NCBI GenBank assembly: GCA_025526935.1
Contig: JAHLKD010000101.1
Location: 124,001-188,000 of the forward strand
Reading direction: 5' to 3'
Length of the DNA stretch: 64,000 nt
Source of the DNA: Cladochytrium replicatum
Lineage: Eukaryota; Chytridiomycota; Chytridiomycetes; Cladochytriales; Cladochytriaceae
The notes under the pieces are model-generated. The model did not search any database, had not been told where the DNA came from, and saw only the letters and a program-made list of their open reading frames with translations. This document shows positions 22,668 to 34,200 of this stretch, piece by piece (position 1 is the stretch's first letter; the number at the start of each line of letters is the position of its first letter). Position numbers and translations under genes: made by a program.

Positions 22668-23769
22668 ATGCTCACCCAAATTTGGCGAAGTTTCACTTCG
22701 CTGCCAAAGACGAGTACCGCTGGCGTGCCTCCTACATCGTTTGACGGAGTCAGAGATGGAGACCCAGCTTTGTATCTGTTCCCTCGGTCGAAAGCTGGCA
22801 CTTCGATTGATCCCGAATGTCTGAAAATTCAGGTGGTATTCTAACAAACGCAGGGAACGCAAAATCTCACATGCCTAAATACCAGGCATATCTTTTGTTC
22901 TCCGGATTCGCTCATGCAACAAAAGACCATCTCGAAAACGACTTCTCACCAACAGGAAGGCTTCCAGTACTTGTTGTCAAAGGAGAGCTACATTGCGGCA
23001 AGGAAATCGTTGAGAAAGTCAAAAATATGGTACTATTGAAAGGATAATCAATCTGCCAGTACTCATGCATCTGTCAAATGCTGCAGACTTCTCTGGATGC
23101 CAACTTGCCCGACAGTGAACGATCGGACCTAGAGGCTTTTGTCGCACTTGCGGAAAACGAACTACACCTTGCTGTTGTACGTAAAGGCAGTCATAAAGAT
23201 ATCGTTAACTCATTTGCGCTTCAGATGTACTCTTTGTGGTACAACGATGTGACAAGCTCAGAAACCACATTGCCGATTTATCTGCAAAGATATCCGTGGC
23301 CAATAAACGCAGTTATTTTTCGCCAGGAGAGAGGAAAAGTAGTTGACTACATTGTTCGTCGGAAAGGTGTATTACGAAAGAATGAGGTGAGACACGATTT
23401 TATGTCGTTCCGCAGTTGCTGATCAGGTCATCGTCCAGCTGTTTGCAAAAGCGTCGACCGCACTTTCAGCCCTTTCTGAAAAGTTAGGCAGCTCTCTCTA
23501 TTTCGGTGGCTCGGGGTATGTTACATGACACTTGCCATTTCAAGATATTTACATTAATAATATATATTTCAGGCCGGTGTACGCAGATGCAGCTGTATTT
23601 TCATACGTTCACATTTTACTGACAGCTCTCAAGCGGTCGTCAGAGTTGCATATGGAAGTTCTAAAGCATCAAAATCTGGTATCTATTTATTACTTAATTG
23701 CATAGGCTACTCACACTGACTACTGTATGAAAGGTACAACATTCTAAACGAGTTTGGGATACGTGGTAA
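22668..23769 (+). CDS. Metaxin-like mitochondrial outer-membrane import/sorting protein
   Basis: Member of the metaxin/Tom37 GST-like family of the mitochondrial outer-membrane sorting and assembly machinery. Six exons keep phase: 22668-22832, 22886-23029, 23087-23386, 23427-23515, 23573-23678 and 23734-23769, giving about 279 residues. Signature segments are ALYLFPRSKAG and IDPECLKIQAYLLFSGF (thioredoxin-like half), SPTGRLPVLVVKGE, a central LPIYLQRYPWPINAVI region typical of metaxin-2, and in the C-terminal helical half ALSALSEKLGSSLYFGGSGP plus YADAAVFSYVHILLTAL. No strong C-terminal transmembrane helix is present, again more like metaxin 2 than metaxin 1. The gene is tail-to-tail with the GT49 gene. 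Confidence 0.9.
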
Positions 23770-23855
23770 GCCCAGTTGTCCATTGTAACTAGCGAACCTA
23801 ACGACATGTGGAGGTTCTCTCAGCGTCGATTAGGAAATGAGATTTTGCTTGGGCG

Positions 23856-25166
23856 TTAAGTGAAGAAATCCATTAAATACATGGCTGCCTGCGTAGATCT
23901 TTGTCTGTCTAATGTTTTCCTCTCATGCTGGAATCTCTGGAATGCCCGCCCGACTGTCGCTTTCACCATTCCGGAAAGTCTTTGCTTGGAATCAGACATT
24001 CTGTGCCAACGATGAATCACAAATGCCCGTGGAATCACCACAAACTGAAATCGCATATATTGGAGCTCCATTGTGTGCTGTCGCTTGTTGAATGAGTATC
24101 CCCGGAAACGTTCATCAAAGGGTGGGAGAGTGGACCTGCGCGCAACCCAATAGGGCTCGTAGTGTCGATTGATGTGATTGCTCCCCTTAACGACGGGATA
24201 GAAGTCTGTCGCCGCGAGCCATCTGGTGTAGTTTGTTAGGAACTGAATTTCTTCACAGTCTAAGTTAGTAAGTTGTTGCTGTGGCCCTCTTTGAGTCTTA
24301 CCAGTGATTTTCAGATGATAATCGAGTAGATTTCCTTGACACCAAGCTTCCACTCTTTCGGGATGACTCTTCTCTCGACTTATCACGATTCTCGAATGGA
24401 AGGGGATTGCTTCCATTTTCAAGCAATAGCCGGATAAGTCCTCTCTGGAGACAGGGACCGAGTATTCTATGTCGCTCCGAACAAATTCCCATGCTGCCAC
24501 GACAAATACGGAATTCTTTTGGTCCGACATTTCTCTGAGTCTCCGAAAGTACGCTGGATCAGTTAGCATGGAATACATGTCGGCCGACGGCAAGAAATCT
24601 GCGTCCAGAGAAAACACGAATTCCGTTCTACACTGCGACAGCGCAAGGTTTCGCAATGTGTTGATTGGATAGAAGTGATCGTACGGATGCTGAACCTCAT
24701 CCGCGTTTGCTGTGAACGCAACGCCGAAAAGCAAGGAAATGGTGACACTAGATCTGTTGAACTGAGGGTCCCGAGAGAGGCTGTCGAGTACGTCCTGAAC
24801 TTGCTGGAATTTCCCGTCTACAAGGACCTCGGGCTTGTCAATATACAGCGCTGCAGATATTGTTCCTTGCCAGGATGAAGCAAGATCCAAGATCAGGTCG
24901 ATGCGATTGATGGAGCTTTGGGTAAATAAGCAGATGTCATTCGGCGATGATTGAGCTGCGTCCTTTGTGAAGTAGCCTGGCATGGTGATGAAGTTCAGCT
25001 TATGCTCTCCTGCATATCTGCCATCATCCTTTTCAATAAACGTGAACATCGGTGTATTTCTATTTATGCTTGCCGGGAGCTGATCGAGAAGGAATCCAGA
25101 GTCCCCAGACCTTGCGTTTCCCGATACCGCCCATGCCAACACGCAAATCAACGGAATTCGCAACAT
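23856..25166 (-). CDS. LARGE/B4GAT1-type glycosyltransferase (GT49 domain), secretory pathway
   Basis: Golgi-type glycosyltransferase of the GT49 family, whose animal members build matriglycan on dystroglycan; the acceptor in this organism is unknown. The start MLRIPLICVLAWAVSGNA is a good signal peptide. Family motifs are YPINTLRNLALSQCRTEFVFSLDADFLPS (here split: YPINTLRNLAL, then FSLDADFLPS with the metal-binding DxD), the EPYWVARRS segment, FDERFRGYSFNKRQHTMEL and a late FVVIPRAFVIHRWH. A 42-nt stopless intron at 24260-24301 (GTAAGA to TTACTAACTTAG) interrupts the ORF in frame; removing it joins HLKIT to DCEEIQFLTN. After splicing the protein is about 422 residues. It diverges from the dynein gene across 48 bp. 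Confidence 0.85.
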   Translation of the reverse strand: MLRIPLICVLAWAVSGNARSGDSGFLLDQLPASINRNTPMFTFIEKDDGRYAGEHKLNFITMPGYFTKDAAQSSPNDICLFTQSSINRIDLILDLASSWQGTISAALYIDKPEVLVDGKFQQVQDVLDSLSRDPQFNRSSVTISLLFGVAFTANADEVQHPYDHFYPINTLRNLALSQCRTEFVFSLDADFLPSADMYSMLTDPAYFRRLREMSDQKNSVFVVAAWEFVRSDIEYSVPVSREDLSGYCLKMEAIPFHSRIVISREKSHPERVEAWCQGNLLDYHLKITGKTQRGPQQQLTNLDCEEIQFLTNYTRWLAATDFYPVVKGSNHINRHYEPYWVARRSTLPPFDERFRGYSFNKRQHTMELQYMRFQFVVIPRAFVIHRWHRMSDSKQRLSGMVKATVGRAFQRFQHERKTLDRQRSTQAAMYLMDFFT

Positions 25167-25214
25167 TTGGAAATTGCACAGCAACAATCACCGCGTTGGT
25201 CACGTGTGCGCGAA
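25167..25214. promoter_or_regulatory. Divergent promoter between GT49 gene and dynein heavy chain
   Basis: Forty-eight bp separate the two ATGs. A CACGTG E-box-like palindrome (25200-25205) is the only notable motif. Confidence 0.4.
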
Positions 25215-28200
25215 ATGGACCAAAACTTGGCCGGTGAAGCAGCAGCAGCTACGGCAGCAGCCCTTGGCGCAACGCCAGGTGAAAACAGCGGGACGTTTGC
25301 GAGAGCAGATAGATCGAAATCCGGGGGAAAGTCGCAGCAGCATCGCCGCTCTTTCCTCGCAACCAGTCCAGCGGTAGCAGCAATCCATGCTGCCCCCCGG
25401 ACGAAATCAAGCGGAATCAAATCCGCATCTGATCGAAAGGCGGAGCAGATGTCGACGGCGCTCTCCCAGCGACTGTATACTTATACATCTAGGAATGGGC
25501 TTCCCCAGTTCATGATTGATCGGCATAGACTCGCGCCTCTTGACGGATCAGTTCCATCCGCGGCAGAAATTGGTGTTCAGAATCAAGTATAATGCAAAAC
25601 AGTTGGATTAAATTTCGTATCTGATCGTCGTATTCTTAGATGCCGTTTGATTTATCAAAGATGGAACAAAATTCTTCTCCAATGATTCTGAAGGCCAAAA
25701 AGCCTGCGATTGTCCCGATCAGTTCTGCGAGGTCGAAATCGAGCAGCGGAAACACTAAATCAGTTTCTGCGCATACGCAAATAGTGTTAGACTCTACTTT
25801 GCCTAACATCAGCAGGATTGATGACGCACATAACTCAGCCAAACAGACAAGCTCTATTGCTGCAGATGTACCCGCAAAGCAGACGGAAGATTACATTTTG
25901 CCGCCAGTGGTTACTAAACGAGTTCGAGTGGTTGAACCAGGCGAGAGTCTCAGCGATGAGAATGACTTCAACGAGCTGCTACTAACGAGCAAACGACAAA
26001 GTCTTGAGGAAACCAACATGTTTGACAGTAGTGCCCATCGTGACCTACAGTATGAAGATCAATTCATGTCCCGATCTGATGACCCGTTTGCATTCATCAA
26101 GTATTTACAACATCATCCATATTCCACGGAATTTGTGTACATGCAGCCAAAAAAGGATTCAACAGGAAACTTTAACCCTTACAACCTGCAAATTGCAAGC
26201 TATGGAAGCCTGGATAAAAGGGCGGACTATTTCACTTTAAGTGGCACGGTAATATCTGAGGCGAAGCTATTTGTTTTCTGTATTTGATAAACAACTTGTT
26301 TTTATATAAAGGGTGTTACACACTTTGATGCCAATAGACATGGGCAATTCACCCCTTTAAATCAATGGCAGAGAGAATATCAACTTTTTCACAGCTTAAT
26401 CAAGATTCCGTTCTTTGCTAGATACAGAGTATGGAAAGGATTTACTCAATGGAGAAAGACAGTCAGAGCAATCAAGGTAAATTTATCAAAGAAACAACTA
26501 TCGAAGAACCTATTCTTTGCTCATCCAATATTATGTGGAGCACTATTACAAATGAGGGCTAATTGTGTTGATGTTATCACTCGTCACAGATTGATCAGTT
26601 TTAAAGGTGCTGACCAAGCGCTGCCAAAAGCTTCTATTAATATTGAGCATGATGGCAAGAAGATTTTGAGCACGGGGTTCAAGTTGACACATTTTGTATC
26701 AGAGCAAAAACAATGGCTAAATCAAGAGGCCGACAGTCTCTTAGAGTTGCTAAATAATATGCGGACAATTGCAGAAAAGGCAGCAATTCAGTGTCTGGAG
26801 AAGAAAGGTTTTTTAGTTGAGTCTGATGATAGGATTCAAAAGTCAGAAGAAGCTGTCTCAGCTCCACCTGAACAAAAAATGATGACATTCACTGAGAGGG
26901 CTGCACGCCGTCGTGAATGTGGCAGACTGCAAAGATTTGTTAAACTTTGTGACTATATGATTATTAATATGTTGCACTTTTTGGCAGTTGAGAGTGCTCG
27001 TGACTTGCTGAAACATGTTCAAAATGGATGCACTGATTCAGATGTAGTAGTTGATCAGGAAAATAGTGGTTTTTTGGTACTTGGTGGGCAAGAGCCTGAT
27101 CAATCAGGGAGAGATAAGACCGAGAAGTCCATTTCATTGCAAAGCATGAATGAGGAACTTTCTCAAAGCTTATACACAGGAGGAGGAGTTCAGGTTGGAG
27201 GAGTAGTGGTGGGAAATGAGGTAGGGACAAGAGATCTTGTAAACTGTGGTTTTGAAGGGTTTCCAACACTCATGTGTGCAATACACCGCAAAAATTTCCA
27301 AAAGGTGTCATTAGTTGAACTAGTGTATGATGAAAGAGTAAGTTCTGCAAAAGTGGCAAAAATTCAGCAAGTTGAGGACAGTATTGCTCCAAAACTGAAA
27401 GAAGACAGCAAGAATAACACAAATCCCAGTAAAAGCCAAAATACAAACTCTGATTCATTCCAACCTTTGTTTCGAACTGAACTTCTGTTAAATCAGAAGT
27501 CATCTTCAAAGAACTTATATTTTTCACCATCTCTTCCAGAATTCCTTGCAGCCATTGATATAATCTTGAAGCTCTTCATATCTACACTTGAGAAGTTCAA
27601 TTTATTTACTAACTCCTTTGACTTCTTGAATCCTGCATACACAGCATCTGGTGGAAGCAACAACGCTGGATCTTCTGCTGTACGTATGCTTGATGAATTT
27701 GAATTTGGGGAAGGTCCACAGATTGCCAGTATAGTTCAAGAAGGAGAATACTTCAAAGAAGTTTGTGGTCGCATTCGAGGTTCTTTGGTCGGAATTTTCA
27801 GAAATGCAACCACTTGGATGCTACGTTGGAAGGATGTTCACGAAATGTGGATTGAAAATGAGCAATTTAAAGTATTAGAATCTCTAGAAGCTGCCTGTGG
27901 TGATATAGCTGTATTATTTGCAACGTCAACTGGACCTGTTCAAGGAGTTGAAGGTGGTCTTGCACAGCTTTTAATTCAACACCAAAAGGAAAAAGAGCAG
28001 AAGATAGCTGAACTTGTCTCCAATACTGACCAGCATATCTCAGTAGATGACCAAAAGTATGATATATTTACTCTTGCATCAACAATAGCTGTGAGGAGTG
28101 ATGGAACTTCTTTCTCTCCATTAACAGAGTTCTTTGAAAACTTGCTTGGCAAATTTGCATCTCAAAAACTTATAATGAATCAAATACCTCAGATGTCAAT

Positions 28201-31200
28201 AATTAATAATCTACTAATTGACAGTTCTGAATTGAAGAACATACTAGTTCCAAGTCCTGAGTGCTGCTTTCAAGGGGTTGCAAAGATTCTTCCAGGACTT
28301 GCACATGATAAGAATGAATTGCTTCTGGGTGAAGTGCAGACCTGGGTGAGGGTCCTGAACACACAACCAGTCAGTGTTGAAGGATTTGTTGAGTATCTTG
28401 GATGGCTTGAGAAAGGTACTAAACCTCTAGATTACACACATAAAGCTAATTTGTCTATTTCTTAGTTCGAGACTCTATGATGTTGGTTGAAAGCTTCTAT
28501 GATGAAGTTACACGATTATATAATCTCACAGACCAGTACAGAATCCCAATTCAGCCCACCGATTTAGCTTTATATCAGACTCTTGGACCAACTCTCAGAC
28601 AGCTGAAAGAGGCAGTTGATATGGCAACAGATACAAAAGATGAAAATACTTCAAAGTTCTCATCTGAGCTAGAGCGAGCAATGTCAGATCTAATGGCAGA
28701 AGTCTCAGATATCCGTAATCGTGCACAAGATCCTATGGTATTGAACCCAAATGCAAAAGCAGTTCTTGTTATCAGATTTCTTGAAGATTTACAAGATCAA
28801 TTACGCAAAATTGAAGGCTTTCGAACACGTTATGAGCTCTGGGGAGATTTGTTCCGTAATGGGGGCTCAGTTGCTTCCATGCAATCCAAAACAACAGCTG
28901 CTGGGACCTCCAAAGAAACTGGTGGAGTTAATATGGGCCAATCCAAAAGCCCAGAACTAGAAGAAACTAAAACAGAGGTTGATCTTAAACTGTTGCTTTG
29001 GGTTAGTCTAAGAGATTGGGAAACTTTGAGCGAGTAAGTAGAACCATTTCTTTCACTTCTCCATTTTGTACACTTCTGAGCATCATTGAAATAGAGCCTG
29101 GAATGCAGCTCAATTTGAGACATTAAACACTGAAGAGATTAATGGAACAATTACAACATACCTCAAAACAGTTTACAACCTTGATAAAGGGTTACCTCCT
29201 AATGATGTCGTACCAAAATTGAAGGGATTAGTAGATAGCTATAGATCAATGTATCCAACAATTGTAGATCTGCGTAATCCAGCATTGAGGCCACGTCACT
29301 GGGAAAAGATCCAAGATTCAATCGGAAAAGCACTTGTCAAAGATGAGACCTTCACCTTGGGAAAGCTGATTGAGCTTCGAATATTTGACTTCAAAGAAGA
29401 AATTGGAAGTATTTCAAGTCAAGCTGGTTCAGAAGCCTCTCTTGAAGAAATGCTTGGAAAGGTTGTAAAAGCTTGGAGTGAGCTTGAGTTTATTGTTTTG
29501 AACTACCGTGATAACAAAGATGTGTTCATTCTTGGTGCAGTTGATGACATTCAAGCACAACTTGAAGATTCTCAGGTAACTATTGCAACTGTTAAAGGTT
29601 CAAGATTCATTGGCCCGATTAAATCAGAAGTTGAAAGATGGGATAAAATGCTCTCATTATTTGCTGAGACACTTGATGCGACATTAATATGTCAGAGAAA
29701 CTGGCTTTACTTAGAATCAATTTTCTCTGCACCAGACATCCAACGACAACTCCCTGATGAAGCCAGGATGTTCTCACAAGTTGATAGGAGCTGGAAAGAT
29801 GTGATGCGGAAGATCTATCGAAACCCAAATGCAATAAAATCAGGAACCATGCCTGGATTGCTTGAAATTATGCAGCAAAACAACATATTACTCGACCAAA
29901 TTCAAAAATGTCTTGAAGATTATTTGGAGAGTAAAAGACTATTGTTCCCTCGATTTTACTTCCTCTCTAATGATGAGCTTCTCGAAATCCTGTCTCAAAC
30001 AAGAAATCCCCAGGCTGTCCAGCCACACTTATCCAAGTGCTTTGATGCCATCAAGAGTTTGGAATTCTCATCATCTGATCCCAAGAGTATTGATATTGTG
30101 GCAATGAATTCACCTGAAGGAGAGCGCGTAGCATTTACAAAGACCATCAAAGCTCGTGGCAATGTTGAAGCATGGCTTGGAAGTGTAGAAGAGGCAATGG
30201 TTTCAGTTCTAAGAAGATTAATAAAAACTGCCTTGGGAGAATATGAAGAGATAAAAAGGAATGATTGGGTTAAAGAGCATGTTGGCCAAATAGTAGTAAC
30301 TGGCAACCAAATATTATGGACCAGAGATGTCAGTGATTGCCTTAAAACTATGGATCCACTGAAAGCATTGGAAGCCTTAAAGAGCAAATCAATACAGGTT
30401 TGTTTTTTTTTGCATGAAATTTTGAAATATTCTCAACATCTTCTTTCAAGAATTTAAGCCAAGTTGCGGGGCTTGTTCGTGGTGATCTGACAAAGATTCA
30501 GCGAGGCATTCTTGGGGCTCTTATTACAATCGATGTGCACAACCGAGATATTTTAAGTGGCCTAATTGTAAGTAAAGTGAGAGGGTTAAACAATTTTGAT
30601 TGGACAAAGCAGATGAGATATTACTGGGACATGGATTCAGATACATGTAATGTTAAAATGTCAAATTCTACCTTCAATTATGGCTATGAGTATCTTGGAT
30701 GTTCTCCACGTCTTGTCATTACTCCTTTGACAGATCGTTGCTATCTTACTTTGACTGGTGCCATGCAGCTCAATCTTGGCGGGTCCCCAGTGGGACCTGC
30801 AGGAACTGGAAAAACAGAGACAGTAAAGGATCTTGCAAAAGCTCTGGCAAAACAGTGTGTTGTTTTCAACTGTTCCGATGGATTAGACTATAAAATGATG
30901 GGAAAAATGTTTGCAGGACTGGCACAATCTGGGGCTTGGTGCTGCTTTGATGAGTTTAATCGAATTGATATTGAAGTACTGAGTGTAATTGCACAACAGC
31001 TTCTGAGTATTAAGAATGCCAAAGATATGAAAGCAACAAAGTTCATGTTTGAAGGCAGAGAAATCAGGCTAATTGACACATGTTGTGCCTTTATTACAAT
31101 GAATCCAGGGTATGCAGGAAGAACAGAATTGCCAGATAACTTAAAGGCCCTTTTCCGACCAATAGCGATGATGATTCCAGGTTTGACATTTTTTTTGCAA

Positions 31201-34200
31201 AATATTTTGGTTAATTCATGTTCAATAGATTATGGACTAATTGCTGAGATTATCTTGTTCTCAGAGGGATTCGAGCAAGCAAAATCTCTCTCAGGGAAAG
31301 TTGTCAACCTTTACAAGCTTTGCGTTGAACAACTATCTCAGCAAGATCACTATGATTTTGGAATGCGGGCTGTAAAATCTGTGCTTATAATGGCAGGAGC
31401 ACTAAAACGCAGTGCACCTGAATTAACTGAAGAAGTGGTTCTAATTAGATCTCTCAGAGATTCAAACTTGCCAAAGTTTATTGCAGAAGATATAGGGTTG
31501 TTTAAGGGTATATTGGATGATCTATTCCCAAGCATTGTAGTAACTGAAAAAGACTATGGACTTCTTGTTTCAACCATGAAAGAGAGAATTCAAGAGCGTC
31601 ACTTAGACATTATTGATACATTTGTCACTAGAATATGCCAACTCTATGAGACAATGAAAATTAGACATGGCGTTATGTTGGTTGGGCCAACGGGAGGAGG
31701 AAAAACTTCCTGTTATGAAATATTACAAGAGTCAATGAACAGATTAGCAGAAAAGCATCCATCGTCAGACCACCAAAAGGTGAAAACGTGGGTTTTGAAT
31801 CCTAAGGTAACTGGTAGTTTTTAAGTATTGACTATCAAGTCTGATTGTATCCAGTGTGTTAGTATGACAGAACTCTATGGAGAGTTTAATCTGGCAACCA
31901 TGGAGTGGAAAGATGGCCTAATTGGCTATATTTTTAGACAGCAAGTTGCTGAAAACTCTCTAGATGAGAAGTGGACAGTCTGTGATGGACCAGTAGATGC
32001 ACTTTGGATTGAAAATATGAATACAGTGCTTGATGATAACAAACTCTTGACACTCATTAATGGAGAAAGAATAAAAATGAACAACACTATGCATATGTTA
32101 TTTGAAGTTGCAGATCTTGCAGTTGCTTCTCCAGCAACCGTTAGTCGATGTGGTATGGTATACATGGATCCTACCAATCTTGGATGGAAGCCATTTGTCA
32201 ATTCATGGGCAAGAAAACTTCCTAAATTTGTTCCCAACGAGTTAAAGGAGCTATTTCTGGGCTTATGTGACACTTACATGGGGCTGGGGTTAAAATATAT
32301 CAGAAAGTTCTGCAAAGAGTCTATTCCATCAGTTGACCTAAATCTTGTCGCTAGCACATGCAATTTGATCTATACATTTATAAATAGGAAAGAGATAGAC
32401 TTTACTCAGAATATATGTGACTTGAAAATACTATTTTCCCATCTATTTGTATTTTGCTATGTCTGGGGTGTAGGAGGAAATCTGGCAGATGGTAATCAGG
32501 AGAACTTTGACACATTTGTGCATGATTTGTTTGAGCAAAAAAGTATACCTGATGTTCAGCTTCCTTCATCAAACAACATTTTCTGCTACTTTGTTGATAT
32601 TAAGTCAAAAACATTTTGTTTATGGGATGATCTGGTTCCCCAATTTAAATATAGTTCAGAAACTCCATATTTTCAAATGATTGTACCAACTCCTGACACT
32701 GTGAAGTATTCGTATCTGCTAGAAGCATTACTTACAAATGGATATCCAACACTTTTCACAGGAAACACTGGAGTGGGAAAGTCTGTAATAATCCAAGACC
32801 TCATGGATAAAATATGTAAAAAGAATCTGTTTGTACCAGTTGTTTTAAATTTTTCTGGACAAACAACTAGTGCTCAGACACAGCATTATATGGAGCATAA
32901 GTTAGAAAAGAAAAGAAAGAATATTCTTGGAGCACCATCAGGGATGAATAAAATTGTGCTATTTGTGGATGATTTGAATATGCCAAAACTAGATACCTAC
33001 GGAGCTCAGCCTCCCATAGAACTAATTCGTCAGTATATTGATTGTGGTGGATTCTATGACCGTGAAAAATTAACTTGGAAAATAATCCAAGATATAGAAA
33101 TTATTGCAGCTTGCGCACCTCCAGGAGGTGGGAGAAACATTGTTACATCAAGACTTCTTCGCCGTTTCAATATGCTTAACATTCCTGCTCCAAATGAAAT
33201 GGCCCTAGCAAAAATATTCAGGTCAATTGTTGAGGGCTTTTTAAAGCCCTTCAGTGCTGAGGTGAGATCTTCTGGTGAAGGTATTGTAGGGTCATCAATA
33301 GAGATTTATCAAAGGATGTGTAGTGAACTACTTCCAACACCTGCAAAGTCACACTATACTTTCAATTTGCGTGATCTTTCCAGAGTTATTCAAGGTGTGC
33401 TTCAGGTGAAATCAACCATTGTGCAGTCAAAGGGAGAACTTGTTAAATTGTTTTGTCATGAATCAGCAAGAGTATTTCAAGACAGGCTAATCGATGAAAG
33501 TGATCGAATGTATTTCAACAACTTGTTATCTGAAGTGGTTGAGAAAAATTTTGCAGTATCAATTGCCAAAGAATCTTTTGTTCAGAAGCCTATTATTTTC
33601 GGTGACTTCCTCAAGCGCGGAGTTCCTCCTGAAGAGAGACTCTACACAGAAATGACAGACATGAAAGTTCTTAATACTCTTCTTGAAGAGTATTTAGAGG
33701 AATATAATGTAACATTTAGCAAGGAGATAAGACTCATATTCTTTATGGACGCAAAACAGCACATAACAAGAATTTCACGTATTATACGCCAGCCTCGAGG
33801 AAATGCTTTACTTGTTGGGGTAGGTGGAACTGGGAAACAATCATTGACAAGGCTGGGTTGTCATATCTCAGATTTTCAATGCCACCAAATTGAACTCACT
33901 AGAACATACGGAGAGACAGAATGGCGTGAAGATATTAAAAAGCTTTACAGATCTGCAGGACTTGAAGGGAAAAATACTGTGTTCCTACTGACTGACACCC
34001 AGATTAAGAATGAAACCTTCTTAGAGGACATCAATGGAATATTGAATTCTGGAGAAGTTCCAAATCTTTTCGATTTTGATGAACGTGAAAGAATTCTAGG
34101 GGAGCTGCGACATGTTGCCAGAGAAAAAGAGATGTCAGAAGACAGGGACTCAATCTATCAGCTTTTCATCAATCGTGTCAGAGATAATCTTCACATTGTT

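Noticed and set aside
28416-28465. In-frame stop in dynein after YLGWLEKG
   Set aside because: It lies in a 50-nt GT-AG intron; splicing restores the frame into [14 protein letters not shown].
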